Below are positions 1 to 64,000 of a DNA stretch of 64,000 bases, piece by piece. The stretch spans positions 575,001-639,000 of the forward strand of contig JAODUO010000042.1 of assembly GCA_025642075.2 (NCBI GenBank). The letters are read 5' to 3'. Position numbers and translations under genes: made by a program. The stretch comes from Ridgeia piscesae. Its lineage: Eukaryota; Annelida; Polychaeta; Sabellida; Siboglinidae. Below the pieces are notes generated by a model, which made no database searches, was not told the origin of the DNA, and saw only the letters and a program-made list of their open reading frames with translations. How positions within the stretch are numbered: position 1 is the first letter of the stretch; each line of letters begins with the position of its first letter.

Positions 1-540
1 TCATCTCACATGAATAAAAACTACACATACACCGACACAGCATTGTCTAAAACATTGTCTAGAAACGTACATGACTATTCACATGCCCGTGTCTCATGTC
101 ATCATAATTAATCTGACTATTTGTTACAAATAATGTTTCTCTTAAACTGGTGAGGAGGCTGAGCTATACGTACCAGTGATATCTGAAAAACATGTACGAG
201 TGAGAAATTGGCATTCCATTTATTACACACAGAAATCATAGGCGTAGAATGCCGAAGAGCCTCTTTATGGGAGTGACAATCATGACTGATTGTTAGTGCC
301 ATAACAGGGGCATAATTGCAAAGTTGATTAGCCATAGCCGTACGTGTACAAACAGAAATTTCTCAAGAAACATTGCCTTGCTGTGCAATACAGACTGACA
401 ACGGACTTAGTTCAAGACAAATTTATGTATTTATTAAGTAATGACAATATAATAAGTAGAACTGCCAGCATTCTCCACACAACGTTGCTTGCAAGAACAC
501 AACATTGGCTACAGGAAACAAAGGGAAAAGGAAACAAATG
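1..540. other. Non-coding stretch, nothing recognised
   Basis: Unique AT-rich sequence. Short open frames on both strands have no recognisable product. It may be intron or downstream part of the minus-strand gene at 5825-5993. Confidence 0.5.
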
Positions 541-1718
541 AAACTGCAGTGTCACTGAACCCCTCTAGATATTGGGACCTCTAACTGCACCCCTCTAGAT
601 ATTGGGACCTCTAACTGCACCCCTCTAGATATTGGAAACCTCTAATTGCACCCCTCTAGATATTGGAAACCTCTAATTGCACCCCTCTAGATATTGGAAA
701 CCTCTAATTGCACCCCTCTAGATATTGGAAACCTCTAATTGCACCCCTCTAGATATTGGAACCTCTAACTGCACCCCTCTAGATATTGGGACCTCTAACT
801 GCACCCCTCTAGATATTGGAAACCTCTAATTGCACCCCTCTAGATATTGGGACCTCTAACTGCACCCCTCTATATATTGGAAACCTCTAATTGCACCCCT
901 CTAGATACTGGGACCTCTAACTGCACCCCTCTAGATATTGGAACCTCTAACTGCACCCCTCTATATATTGGAAACCTCTAACTGCACCCCTCTAGATATT
1001 GGGACCTCTAACTGCACCCCTCTATATATTGGAAACCTCTAACTGCACCCCTCTAGATATTGGGACCTCTAACTGCACCCCTCTAGATATTGGAAACCTC
1101 TAATTGCACCCCTCTAGATATTGGGACCTCTAACTGCACCCCTCTATATATTGGAAACCTCTAATTGCACCCCTCTAGATACTGGGACCTCTAACTGCAC
1201 CCCTCTAGATATTGGAACCTCTAACTGCACCCCTCTAGATATTGGGACCTCTAACTGCACCCCTCTAGATATTGGAAACCTCTAATTGCACCCCTCTAGA
1301 TATTGGAAACCTCTAATTGCACCCCTCTAGCTATTGGGACCTCTAACTGCACCCATCTAGATATTGGGACCTCTAACTGCACCCCTCTAGATATTGGAAC
1401 CTCTAACTGCACCCCTCTAGACACTGGATTCTCTAACTGCACCCCTCTAGACATTGGAACCTCTAACTGCACCCCTCTAGACATTGGAACCTCTAACTAC
1501 ACCCCTCTAAATATTGGAACCTCTAACTGCACCCCTCTAGACATTGGAACCTCTACCTGCACCCCTCTAGACATTGGAACCTCTAACTGCACCCCTCTAG
1601 ACTTTGGAATCTCTAACTGCACCCCTCTAGACATTGGAACCTCTAACTGCACCCCTCTAGACATTGGAACCTCTAACTGCACCCCTCTAGACATTGGAAC
1701 CTCTAACTGCATGGACAT
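541..1718. repeat. 30/31-bp minisatellite, about 39 copies
   Basis: Units contain ACCCCTCTAGATATTGG and CCTCTAACTGC. From 541 to about 1320, 30-bp and 31-bp units (GGGA versus GGAAA variants) are mixed. From about 1320 to 1718 nearly all units are 30 bp with CTAGACATTGGAA, so both strands stay open and one frame reads a repeated SNCTPLDIGT decapeptide. Coding is unlikely; the open frame follows from a period divisible by three. Confidence 0.95.
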
Positions 1719-2315
1719 TTTTCTTCAGTTACACATTAAAATGCCAGTAATAAGAGCTAACTCTTAAATATTCATACATTTAAGCAAAGATGTTTTCCCA
1801 GTTACACTGATCTGCTTAGGCATTAGTACTAGTTTTTATTTCCTTTCAAGCGTTCTTTTTATGTAGGACATAAACCATGGGGGGTAATGCCCAGGACAGC
1901 GTATATATAGTCACAAGTCATAGCTGAATGTGTGTTCACAATACAACACCAGTGATTTATTGCACCTGTGAATTCAGTGACCTTTTAATGTAACACCTAT
2001 AAATCTTGACATACAGTGACGTGTCAGTGGGGCAGTTTGGGGCAAAACCCGAATGAAATGTCAGGTCATCAGTAAACCTTCACAACAAGACAGTTTGGAC
2101 ACGTAGATGTGTACACTTGTTCTCACCATATGGCAGTCACTGTATAACTTATTCTTATTCAACCACCAGCAATCAGACATAAAAATTATAAATGTACACA
2201 TGTTGTCTAAATTTAAATAATAAACATTTAATTGCCGATTATTCTACACCATGGTTCTTCACTCCATAAAGGTGTGCATTGTTATTCTTATTGCAAGAAG
2301 AATATTTATATGCTA
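1719..2315. other. Intergenic or intronic, nothing recognised
   Basis: AT-rich unique sequence between the 30-bp minisatellite and the LINE fragment. No coding pattern or repeat seen. Confidence 0.5.
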
Positions 2316-2790
2316 GACGAGTACAAAGGAGAGCAAATGATACCAAAACTCAGGAATATCAGTTATGAAATGCGTCTGAAAGAATGTGGTTTAACAACAC
2401 TAGAAACCAGGAGACTGAGAGGAGATCAGATAGAAGTATTAAAAATATTATATGGATATGAAAATATTGACAGAAATATTTGTTCTTGATTAAGGAAGGG
2501 AGAAGGACTAGAGTTATTAGCAAAGAAGCAGAGTAAACTATATAATAGAAAAATTCTCAATTTCCCAAAGAACAGTTAATAAATGGAACAGATTATCAGC
2601 TGAATGTGTAGATGCTAGTAGTGTTAATATGTTTAAAAATAAAATCGACATATACCTAAGAAGGGCAGGGTACATTTAGATAGATAGGTTGGACTCTCGA
2701 TAAGCCAAAGGGCTTCCTTGTCCACCTGCCATCTAGAGTTGATTCTCTAGGTGGCAATCTTGTTAAATCTTGTATCACACCTTTTAATTG
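2316..2790 (+). mobile_element. 5'-truncated, frameshifted LINE (non-LTR retrotransposon) 3' end
   Basis: Three frames in succession give the C-terminal end of a LINE reverse-transcriptase ORF: VQRRA at about 2317, then LRNISYEMRLKECGLTTLET and RRLRGDQIEVLKILYGYENI (2340-2485), then QRTVNKWNRLSAECVDASSV and NMFKNKIDIYLRRAGYI ending at TAG 2677-2679. The L-T-x-L-E-x-R-R-x-R-G-D and W-N-x-L-S patterns are typical of CR1/L2-like elements. Two or more frameshifts and loss of the 5' part show it is dead. A short 3' tail to about 2790 follows. Confidence 0.8.
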
Positions 2791-3445
2791 GGACTCACTG
2801 TTCACATCACCTCTGACAGCACAGTTCAGTCAAACATGAACACTCACAGCTCTGAACACTTGTCCTCTCAGATTACAGCTAACTCTCTCACACAACTTAC
2901 GTGAAGTCTGATATGGCAAATGGATCAAGTCGACCATCATAACAAAAGTCGCAACATGAAACCACCACCAGGAAACAAACAGATTATCTGTAATAATCAA
3001 TACAATAAATCTACCTGTGGTGACTGTAACCTAACCACTCTTGCCTTTGTGAGGTTCAGGCTTAGTTACTTTTAATATTCCTGCCTTTAATGTGTCTACC
3101 GGGTAATCTATCTATACTAATTATTTTTCAGCAAATAAAAACTGCATCTTTTTCAGGCTGACAATGCAGACAGTTGCTGCCATAATTAGCAGTATTTGAA
3201 TATCATATGATTTTATTTAGAATCAAGAACATATTTCATGATCTCTTCTTGATACAAATGTTATACTAAAAGGTGTAACAAGGCCTAACATAAACAGATC
3301 ACTGACTGACTGAAATGTTTTCTATAAGACATGTCCTGCAACTTATTATAAAGCAAGACTAATAAAAATAACAACATTTAATAAAATATTACATAATTAT
3401 GCTTTAAACCAATGACACCTCTAAACAATTAGTTTATGGACACAG
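2791..3445. other. Non-coding stretch, nothing recognised
   Basis: AT-rich sequence after the LINE tail. No open frame of interest and no tandem repeat. Confidence 0.5.
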
Positions 3446-3560
3446 ACATACAGTGAACATACAGTGAACATACAGTGAACATACAGTGAACATACAGTGA
3501 ACATACAGTGAACATACAGTGAACATACAGTGGACATACAGTGAACATACAGTGAACACA
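3446..3560. repeat. 11-bp tandem repeat, about 10 copies
   Basis: Unit ACATACAGTGA repeated with few changes, one GTGGAC variant near 3530. Confidence 0.95.
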
Positions 3561-3645
3561 CAACAGAACATTCAGTTACTGGACATGCCATGCTCAACAG
3601 TTTTCACTGTATATACCATATATAGGTTTACTTGAATATTATATA

Positions 3646-3651
3646 TATGTG

Positions 3652-3749
<98 letters not shown>

Positions 3750-3802
3750 ATTATACTGTATATATATATACTGTATATATATATATATATATATATACTT
3801 AT

Positions 3803-3872
<70 letters not shown>

Positions 3873-3900
3873 CTATATATACAGTGTATATGTAAATTAT
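3646..3900. repeat. Long (AT)n microsatellite with interruptions
   Basis: Nearly pure TA repeat broken by CTGTATATA and a short CACACACA segment. Open frames of Tyr/Ile repeats here are artefacts. Confidence 0.97.
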
Positions 3901-3955
3901 ATATACACAGTGTATATATGCTTTACATTTACAAATACAATATTACATACATACA

Positions 3956-4205
3956 CAGGGGTAGAAATAACTCCAGAATTTCTGGTAGTCAGCAGGACTA
4001 CTTAGTTGGGAAATCTGGTAATCCTCAGATATATCTGGTAGTCATATGGCCCAGATTTAAGCAACATAACATGACAAACACAACATTAGAATTTAGAAAA
4101 ATATTCCCAAATGTTGTGGTAGTCCATCGGACTACTGCTGTCATCATCTTTGGTAGTCCAACCAAGTTTCTGGTAGTCCTTGGACTACCACTATTTCTAC
4201 CCCTG
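3956..4205. mobile_element. 250-bp MITE-like element with 14-bp terminal inverted repeats
   Basis: CAGGGGTAGAAATA at 3956-3969 is exactly inverted at 4192-4205. The flanks carry ATACA on both sides (3951-3955 and 4206-4210), a possible 5-bp target duplication, although the left flank is repetitive. The inside holds several copies of a TGGTAGTC / GGACTACCA motif in both orientations. There is no room for a transposase, so it would be non-autonomous. The CAGGG end resembles hAT ends, but an 8-bp duplication is not visible. Confidence 0.7.
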
Positions 4206-4210
4206 ATACA

Positions 4211-4680
4211 TATGCTACTACTAAGGACATTTCCTATTTTGCCGATTGCTATAATATTATATTGTAAATCCCCCTGTTTCTTCTTTTGGGTATCTGTAGC
4301 TGTAGATGCACATGCAATATGGATTTAGAGATTACATGAATGTCTTGATGAATGCATCTGCATGATTGCTACTTCGATTGCGTCCTTTGACATTTGGGTT
4401 ATTTTTGTCCCGGGGATGATCAGGTATTTACAGGAAGCAATTACTTTACCAAAAATACCAAGCCTGGACATCCAACTACTGTATATCAGGTAAACCAGCA
4501 ATCATAGTTGTATTCTTCCTTGTATTTTCCACACAGTTGTCATTCATCAGACTTGTAGATCTACATACCCGGGTACTTGCTAGGTATATGCCACAATGTC
4601 CTGTTGTATCATAATTATTAGAGGGGCTATCAAAAGGGACCATGATATCTTTGAGGTGTACGACTTTATATGCAGAAAGA
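4211..4680. other. Non-coding stretch, nothing recognised
   Basis: Unique sequence between the MITE-like element and the GGGAGA repeat. Confidence 0.5.
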
Positions 4681-4834
4681 AGGGGAGGGAGAGGGGGAGA
4701 AGGTAGGGGAGAAGGTGGGGGAGAGGGAGAGGGAGAGGGAGAGGGAGAGGGAGAGGGAGAGGGAGAGGGAGAGGGAGAGGGAGAGGGAGAGGGAGAGGGA
4801 GAGGGAGAGGGTGAGGGAGAGGGAGAGGGTGAAG

Positions 4835-4877
<43 letters not shown>

Positions 4878-4881
4878 AGCC
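4681..4881. repeat. 6-bp purine repeat (GGGAGA)n passing into (GGGTGA)n
   Basis: About 30 hexamers. The left part is GGGAGA, the right part is GGTGAG. All purine on one strand apart from the T of the right-hand units, so triplex or slippage structures are possible. Glu/Gly and Arg/Glu open frames here are artefacts. Confidence 0.97.
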
Positions 4882-5824
4882 TGATACTAAACATTGAGTG
4901 TAGGTCTCATGACTGGAGATTGTGTCAATATTGATCCAGTCTAAAAGAACCGAGGACAACATGCACCATTGTGCCAGCACAGAAAAGTCGGCTGGACTGC
5001 TTTTTCTGAAAAGGGCTAACTATATAGTTGAGCAAGATGTCATATAGCTAGTGCATAATAATCTACCCCCAATACATGCAGAGAAACAGACCTGTCAGTT
5101 AATAGAATATTGTCATGGACTGGATACAACTAGAACTAGAGCACATTTAAAAAATGCAAAGTCACCTGTGAATTATTATACACATTACTAATATTACAGT
5201 CATCAGAGAATGTACATGTTTCCAAAAAAATTATTTTGATTATCTTACAAAAGGCCGGATATGATTTGTAGATCGATTACTGCATTTTAACATGTTTTCA
5301 GTTAAAAAGTCAGATGTATTAGTAGTCAACATCACCTGAAGTTCAGGATTACAACTTTGTTATAATTAATTAATTACACATGGTTTAAATCAACAAAACT
5401 TGATGATAGGCCGACCCTGTGCATGCATTTAGGTGAATTACAAGGCGGTCTTAATTAATAGTAATATTGTCTTTTAAACTAGTATAAAGTGCAATGTCAA
5501 GACACCGGCATTGTCTACTCTACACTAGTAGCCTACCCTTTCACTATTGAATTGCGTGGCCACTGCGTGGGCCATGTCATTCCAAGAGTAATTGGTTTGA
5601 CAGTTGTCTACGTGAAACTTCGTACGTGACATTAGTGATTCGCTAATAAGTTAGGGTGCAACAATCAATAAAATACTTTAGCAATCTAGGATTAACAATG
5701 CGGTACCAATCGGGAATAGTAATCAACACTGCAACCGGAGCATACCATCGACCCGACTAGTGTTAATTAAACAGCGCCTCTTCTAATCAATGAGTTGTGT
5801 CTCGTTGTTGGCATGCATGTTTAC
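4882..5824. other. Presumed first intron of the minus-strand gene, otherwise unrecognised
   Basis: Lies downstream (minus sense) of the donor at 5824. No second exon with matching phase and thioredoxin-like content was found by eye. Confidence 0.4.
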
Positions 5825-5993
5825 CTTTCTTCGTGTCCAATTTGTTGTCGTAAAAATACACCACACGCACGTGCTGTGAATCCGTAAAGGTATTGAAATC
5901 TTTATCGGTCAAGTCCCGTACATGTTCCAACTCTGCTGTCAGAGTTTGACAGCTGCAGATGCAACTCAAAAAGAGGAGGAGAAGGAAAGCCAT
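5825..5993 (-). CDS. First coding exon of a secreted/ER thioredoxin-fold-like protein, partial
   Basis: On the minus strand an ATG at 5993-5991 with a strong context (A at -3, G at +4) opens MAFLLLLFLSCICSC, a clear signal peptide with Ala/Cys cleavage options near residue 20. TAELEHVRDLTDKDFNTFTD then follows, with SQHVRVVYFYDN after it. The pattern of DLTDKDF, a short helix and a hydrophobic strand VRVVYFY resembles the start of a thioredoxin or PDI-type domain. A donor AAG|GTAAAC ends the exon at 5825 after 56 codons plus one base. I did not find the next exon towards position 1. The exact family member is not recognised. Confidence 0.6.
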
Positions 5994-6051
5994 AGTCTAA
6001 CCACATGAAAGTTCTACTCTTCGCTAGCGTCTCCCGTACAAACAGGAAGAG

Positions 6052-6059
6052 CTTATAAA
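6052..6059 (-). promoter_or_regulatory. TATA-like box for the minus-strand gene
   Basis: Read on the minus strand this is TTTATAAG, about 60 bases before the ATG at 5993, which would give a short leader of about 30 bases. Minus-strand CTTCCTG (an ETS-type core) lies between it and the ATG. Motif and spacing only. Confidence 0.35.
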
Positions 6060-6724
6060 CCGGACCCTCTCAGTGGACGAGTCCATTACGACGTGTGTAG
6101 GGTGGACGCACGCCCGTTTACGAAGCACATGCTACCTAAATGTTGTATCGCAATATCCTGAAAAGTGTGCATTTGAGAGTACAAACTATACGACACATTG
6201 CGGCAATGAAGCAATAACCTTTTTTTGATGATTTTCAATTTGTAGGTAATTGGGTCTGTAAAATCCCTTATGCAAAATATCGCAGTCGGTGAATTCGGTG
6301 AATGACATCATATTTTATGCATGACTGTTGGAGCTGATCTGGGTCATCATAGTAATAACTCGGGCAAACAGATCCGGAACGAACGGAATACGGGATCCTA
6401 CCGTGTTTAACAAACCATCAAGTAGCCGTTTATTGCACTGTATGATAGTGTATAGTTTCAGACTAGTGCACAATGTTTTATACAAGTTGTTTGCAAATCG
6501 CAAACTGGGAAGCTAATGACCTGCTAGTCAAATAACCTATCAAGTCAAGTGCTAGTGTGTATGCAAGACTCCAAGGTAATTAAAGCTCGCCATTCAACTG
6601 ACCGATTAAAGCGCTATCAAAACACAATGCTGCCGATTGCGCCACGAAACGTTAATGATGAATCAGTCATTTTTTATTTGAATAATATTTTATTACTCAG
6701 AAACTGTTGCCCTTAGCAAACAAT

Positions 6725-6753
6725 TATATATATATATAGTGTGTGTGTGTATG

Positions 6754-6806
<53 letters not shown>
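6725..6806. repeat. (AT)n microsatellite
   Basis: TA run interrupted by a short GTGTGTGTGTATG block. Confidence 0.95.
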
Positions 6807-6810
<4 letters not shown>

Positions 6811-7111
6811 CTATAGCATTCTTCGGATATGGTTATCTATAAATTTTGGTAGCATTATAAATATTAAAAACAATTATGAAATCACACATAAAAAATATGG
6901 CCTTAGTAATATTTAGAAACATATACTTATGTTGATTCTTATAGATTTCTGTAACATTTTATGACAAATTAAGTGACCATATATAATGTATACATGTATT
7001 TAAAATTATACTATATTCTTTAAAATTGTAAAGAAAATTGCAGTGGCTACAACAATTAGGCCCATACCTTTATTAATGCTATATGGATTATCAAGTCCTT
7101 GCTCCTCAAGG

Positions 7112-7165
7112 CACACGCGCACACGCACACGCACACGCACACAGCACACACAGCACACGCACACG

Positions 7166-7242
<77 letters not shown>
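7112..7242. repeat. (CA)n/(GCAC)n then (AT)n microsatellite
   Basis: CACACGCACACGCACACG grading into a pure AT tract. Confidence 0.95.
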
Positions 7243-7244
<2 letters not shown>

Positions 7245-7339
7245 TCAAATCTACGGCCTCTTTGGGAATTCTTTACTGGTCGCGGTGACTGGCAGTTTTT
7301 ATTTGCCCGGTCTACCTATTTTGACGCACTTTAATACAA

Positions 7340-7600
7340 TCGTAACGACGTCGCCCTCAAACAATTAAAGATGACGTCATTGTGACTGTTGAGTTACGTA
7401 TACATGACAACGCGTTGAAGATACGATACATTTTTCTTCTTATTCTTCTTCCTCTGTTCGCCTAACCTCAATTTACTCCTCGACTTACTGAAGATACATG
7501 CGGAAGGACGTGTTTTCTGTTATTTCTCGCTAGCTTCCACGACGACTTTGAGATGTCGCAAATTTCGACCGAGGATTCGATGGAAGCATGAAAAGCTGTT
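7340..7600. promoter_or_regulatory. CpG-richer segment with a perfect CRE palindrome
   Basis: TGACGTCA sits at 7372-7379 in a segment with several CG dinucleotides, between AT microsatellites. It lies between the divergent minus-strand gene (start 5993) and MRCK (start 8900), so it may be promoter or 5' leader for either. No transcript evidence. Confidence 0.25.
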
Positions 7601-7877
7601 TATATAAAATTATATTCCATGTATGTCTGTAACATTGTGTAAAGTTTGGTTTGATATATTTGTATATATTATTTGTTACATATTTATTATTATTCTTTTA
7701 TTTACATATTATAATTTTAACATGTATTTTACACGTATGTACATATGGACAGCGTATGAAATAAATCATTAATTAATTCATAACACTCGGACTCCATAAT
7801 CCGGTGGCGCGTATATGATGAATGTGTGTGCGTGTGTGTTGCGTATGTGTATTGCGTGTGCGATGTATATGTGGCTT

Positions 7878-7880
7878 TAA

Positions 7881-7935
<55 letters not shown>
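7878..7935. repeat. (AT)n microsatellite
   Basis: About 28 AT dinucleotides. Confidence 0.95.
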
Positions 7936-7938
<3 letters not shown>

Positions 7939-8299
7939 GTTATTAATATGTATTTAAATAATATCCAATTTCATGTGTATGAAATTGGTTATTATTTTTA
8001 AATATAAATTAATAAAATAAGCCTGAACAAATGCTAAGTATTACTTAAGTAACTACGTTGGTGACTGAATTATTTTGTCTATTTGACTGGTTGATCGATT
8101 GATTGGTCTTTAGAATAGAACTTTGATAATTTGATAAGTTCTGCGTCTCCTGTGGAAAATATCCCTCTGCGTCTTGTCGAAGAAATATCTGTCAGCAGCT
8201 GTAGCAGTTAAAGTCACTCTTATGTAATTGTCAATAGTAGCTCATTAATGAAGAACCATTTAAAAAATTATTATTTATACTTAATTTTCATTAGGTGAG

Positions 8300-8899
8300 T
8301 CTACGGGAACAACTATGGACAAACTATGCAAGGTGTATGTTTTAATAACTGCTCCCTGACCATAGCGGCGTTGTTTCGGTGACGCGATCCTGTTTCGTAT
8401 TTTGCTGCATTCTCAATTGGCAGCCATTTTCCCAGGAGCATCCTAAGTTTTGTTATTGGAATGGACTATTTTCAACTGGATATTTTATGGATTTGACCGT
8501 TGTACATTGGTGGGAAATGCAGCGGAGCACATGTACATAAACCAACATATCTTTCAAGCGAATTATGGAGATTGTGCGCCGTGTACAGGTCGGGAAAAGG
8601 AGACGGATACAAACGTCGCTGCGCCTGACCCTGCAGTAGCTTCAGGCTAAAATTTAGAGTGCTTATTCAGGAGCTTATTCATAACATTCAATATTCTTAC
8701 GTTCGTTTAATTCATTGACTTATGCTGTGATGCAATGAAAATTAATTGGCCTTCAGTTGGTTTAGTTGGCTTGGCTGTTCTGCAGTTGTGAAAATATGCC
8801 AAAGTTCTTTGACACTGCTCAAGTAGGTTGAATTTTGGCCCTGCGTGCATCCCATTTGGTGACAGCCCCGACTGGGCAGGGCTGCAACTCAACCAAACG
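8300..8899 (+). promoter_or_regulatory. Presumed MRCK 5' leader and proximal promoter
   Basis: This stretch directly before the MRCK start has an inverted CCAAT (ATTGG, 8416-8420) followed by GCCATTTT (8423-8430), a YY1-like motif. The frame at 8450-8650 has no recognisable product. Whether a non-coding first exon lies further upstream cannot be seen. Confidence 0.3.
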
Positions 8900-63827
<54,928 letters not shown>

Positions 63828-64000
63828 GTAAGTGATCACTTGCATTCAGCTTATTGGCCATCATCATTTCTCGTACAATTAGTCATATACAATTTCAACA
63901 AAACTTGCCAGAGTCTTTGATCACAGAATGTCGGTGCTGCTGTCTTTTCAGTTAATGTATGTATTCACATTGTGGTTGTTGTCTGAAATGTGTTAAGAAT

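Larger units (their letters stand above)
6060..8299. other. Intergenic region between divergent genes
   Basis: Contains AT microsatellites at about 6725-6806, 7170-7242 (preceded by CA/CG-alternating ACACGC repeats at 7112-7170) and 7878-7935, plus the CRE-bearing segment at 7340-7600. No gene recognised. Confidence 0.6.

Noticed and set aside
2232..2489. 85-codon frame taken as a small gene
   Set aside because: It is part of a frameshifted LINE tail; neighbouring frames continue the same element.
3632..3895. Tyr/Ile-rich open frames
   Set aside because: Pure AT microsatellite.
4642..4897. Glu/Gly, Arg/Glu and Leu/Pro open frames in all frames
   Set aside because: Hexanucleotide purine repeat, low complexity.

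Overview
The window is animal (metazoan) genomic DNA. It is AT-rich with long introns, GT-AG splice sites, dinucleotide tracts, minisatellites and fragments of interspersed repeats. Its main content is one plus-strand gene for a myotonic dystrophy kinase-related Cdc42-binding kinase (MRCK; CDC42BPA/B in vertebrates, Gek in Drosophila). The single-copy MRCK layout and the retroelement and hAT remnants suggest a non-vertebrate animal. I cannot name the phylum from the sequence alone.

Layout: 1-8.9 kb holds a 30-bp minisatellite, a decayed LINE tail, a small terminal-inverted-repeat element, several microsatellites and, on the minus strand at 5825-5993, the first coding exon of a secreted or ER thioredoxin-fold-like protein. 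That gene lies head-to-head with MRCK. From 8900 to 63827 I could chain 24 coding exons of MRCK whose phases agree at every junction. They encode about 1058 residues: N-terminal helical region (1-77), AGC-type kinase domain with its C-terminal extension and hydrophobic motif (78-411), a long coiled coil (about 430-930), a Ser/Thr-rich linker and a complete C1 zinc finger (1003-1052). The PH, CNH and CRIB parts known in the family would lie beyond the right edge.

The introns are the unusual part. Many are filled by tandem arrays of 11-64 bp units, and several arrays start or end exactly at a splice site of the gene. Three carry copies of the exon-intron junction itself. About 49 copies of a 61-bp unit precede the exon at 30948, each with acceptor, 27 in-frame exonic bases and a consensus donor. 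About 40 copies of a 60-64-bp unit precede the exon at 50715. About 19 copies of a 38-bp unit follow the donor at 56680. Six more introns have arrays that stop or begin at, or within about 40 bp of, a splice site.

Other interspersed elements are a 1.6-kb non-autonomous hAT element with an 8-bp target duplication (42929-44549), three copies of an unclassified 300-bp repeat, a tRNA-derived SINE-like family with five recognisable members, and a foldback element. One exon (30948-31192) carries a 2-base insertion that breaks the kinase reading frame. Parts of two arrays look like poor consensus, so assembly error must be considered.
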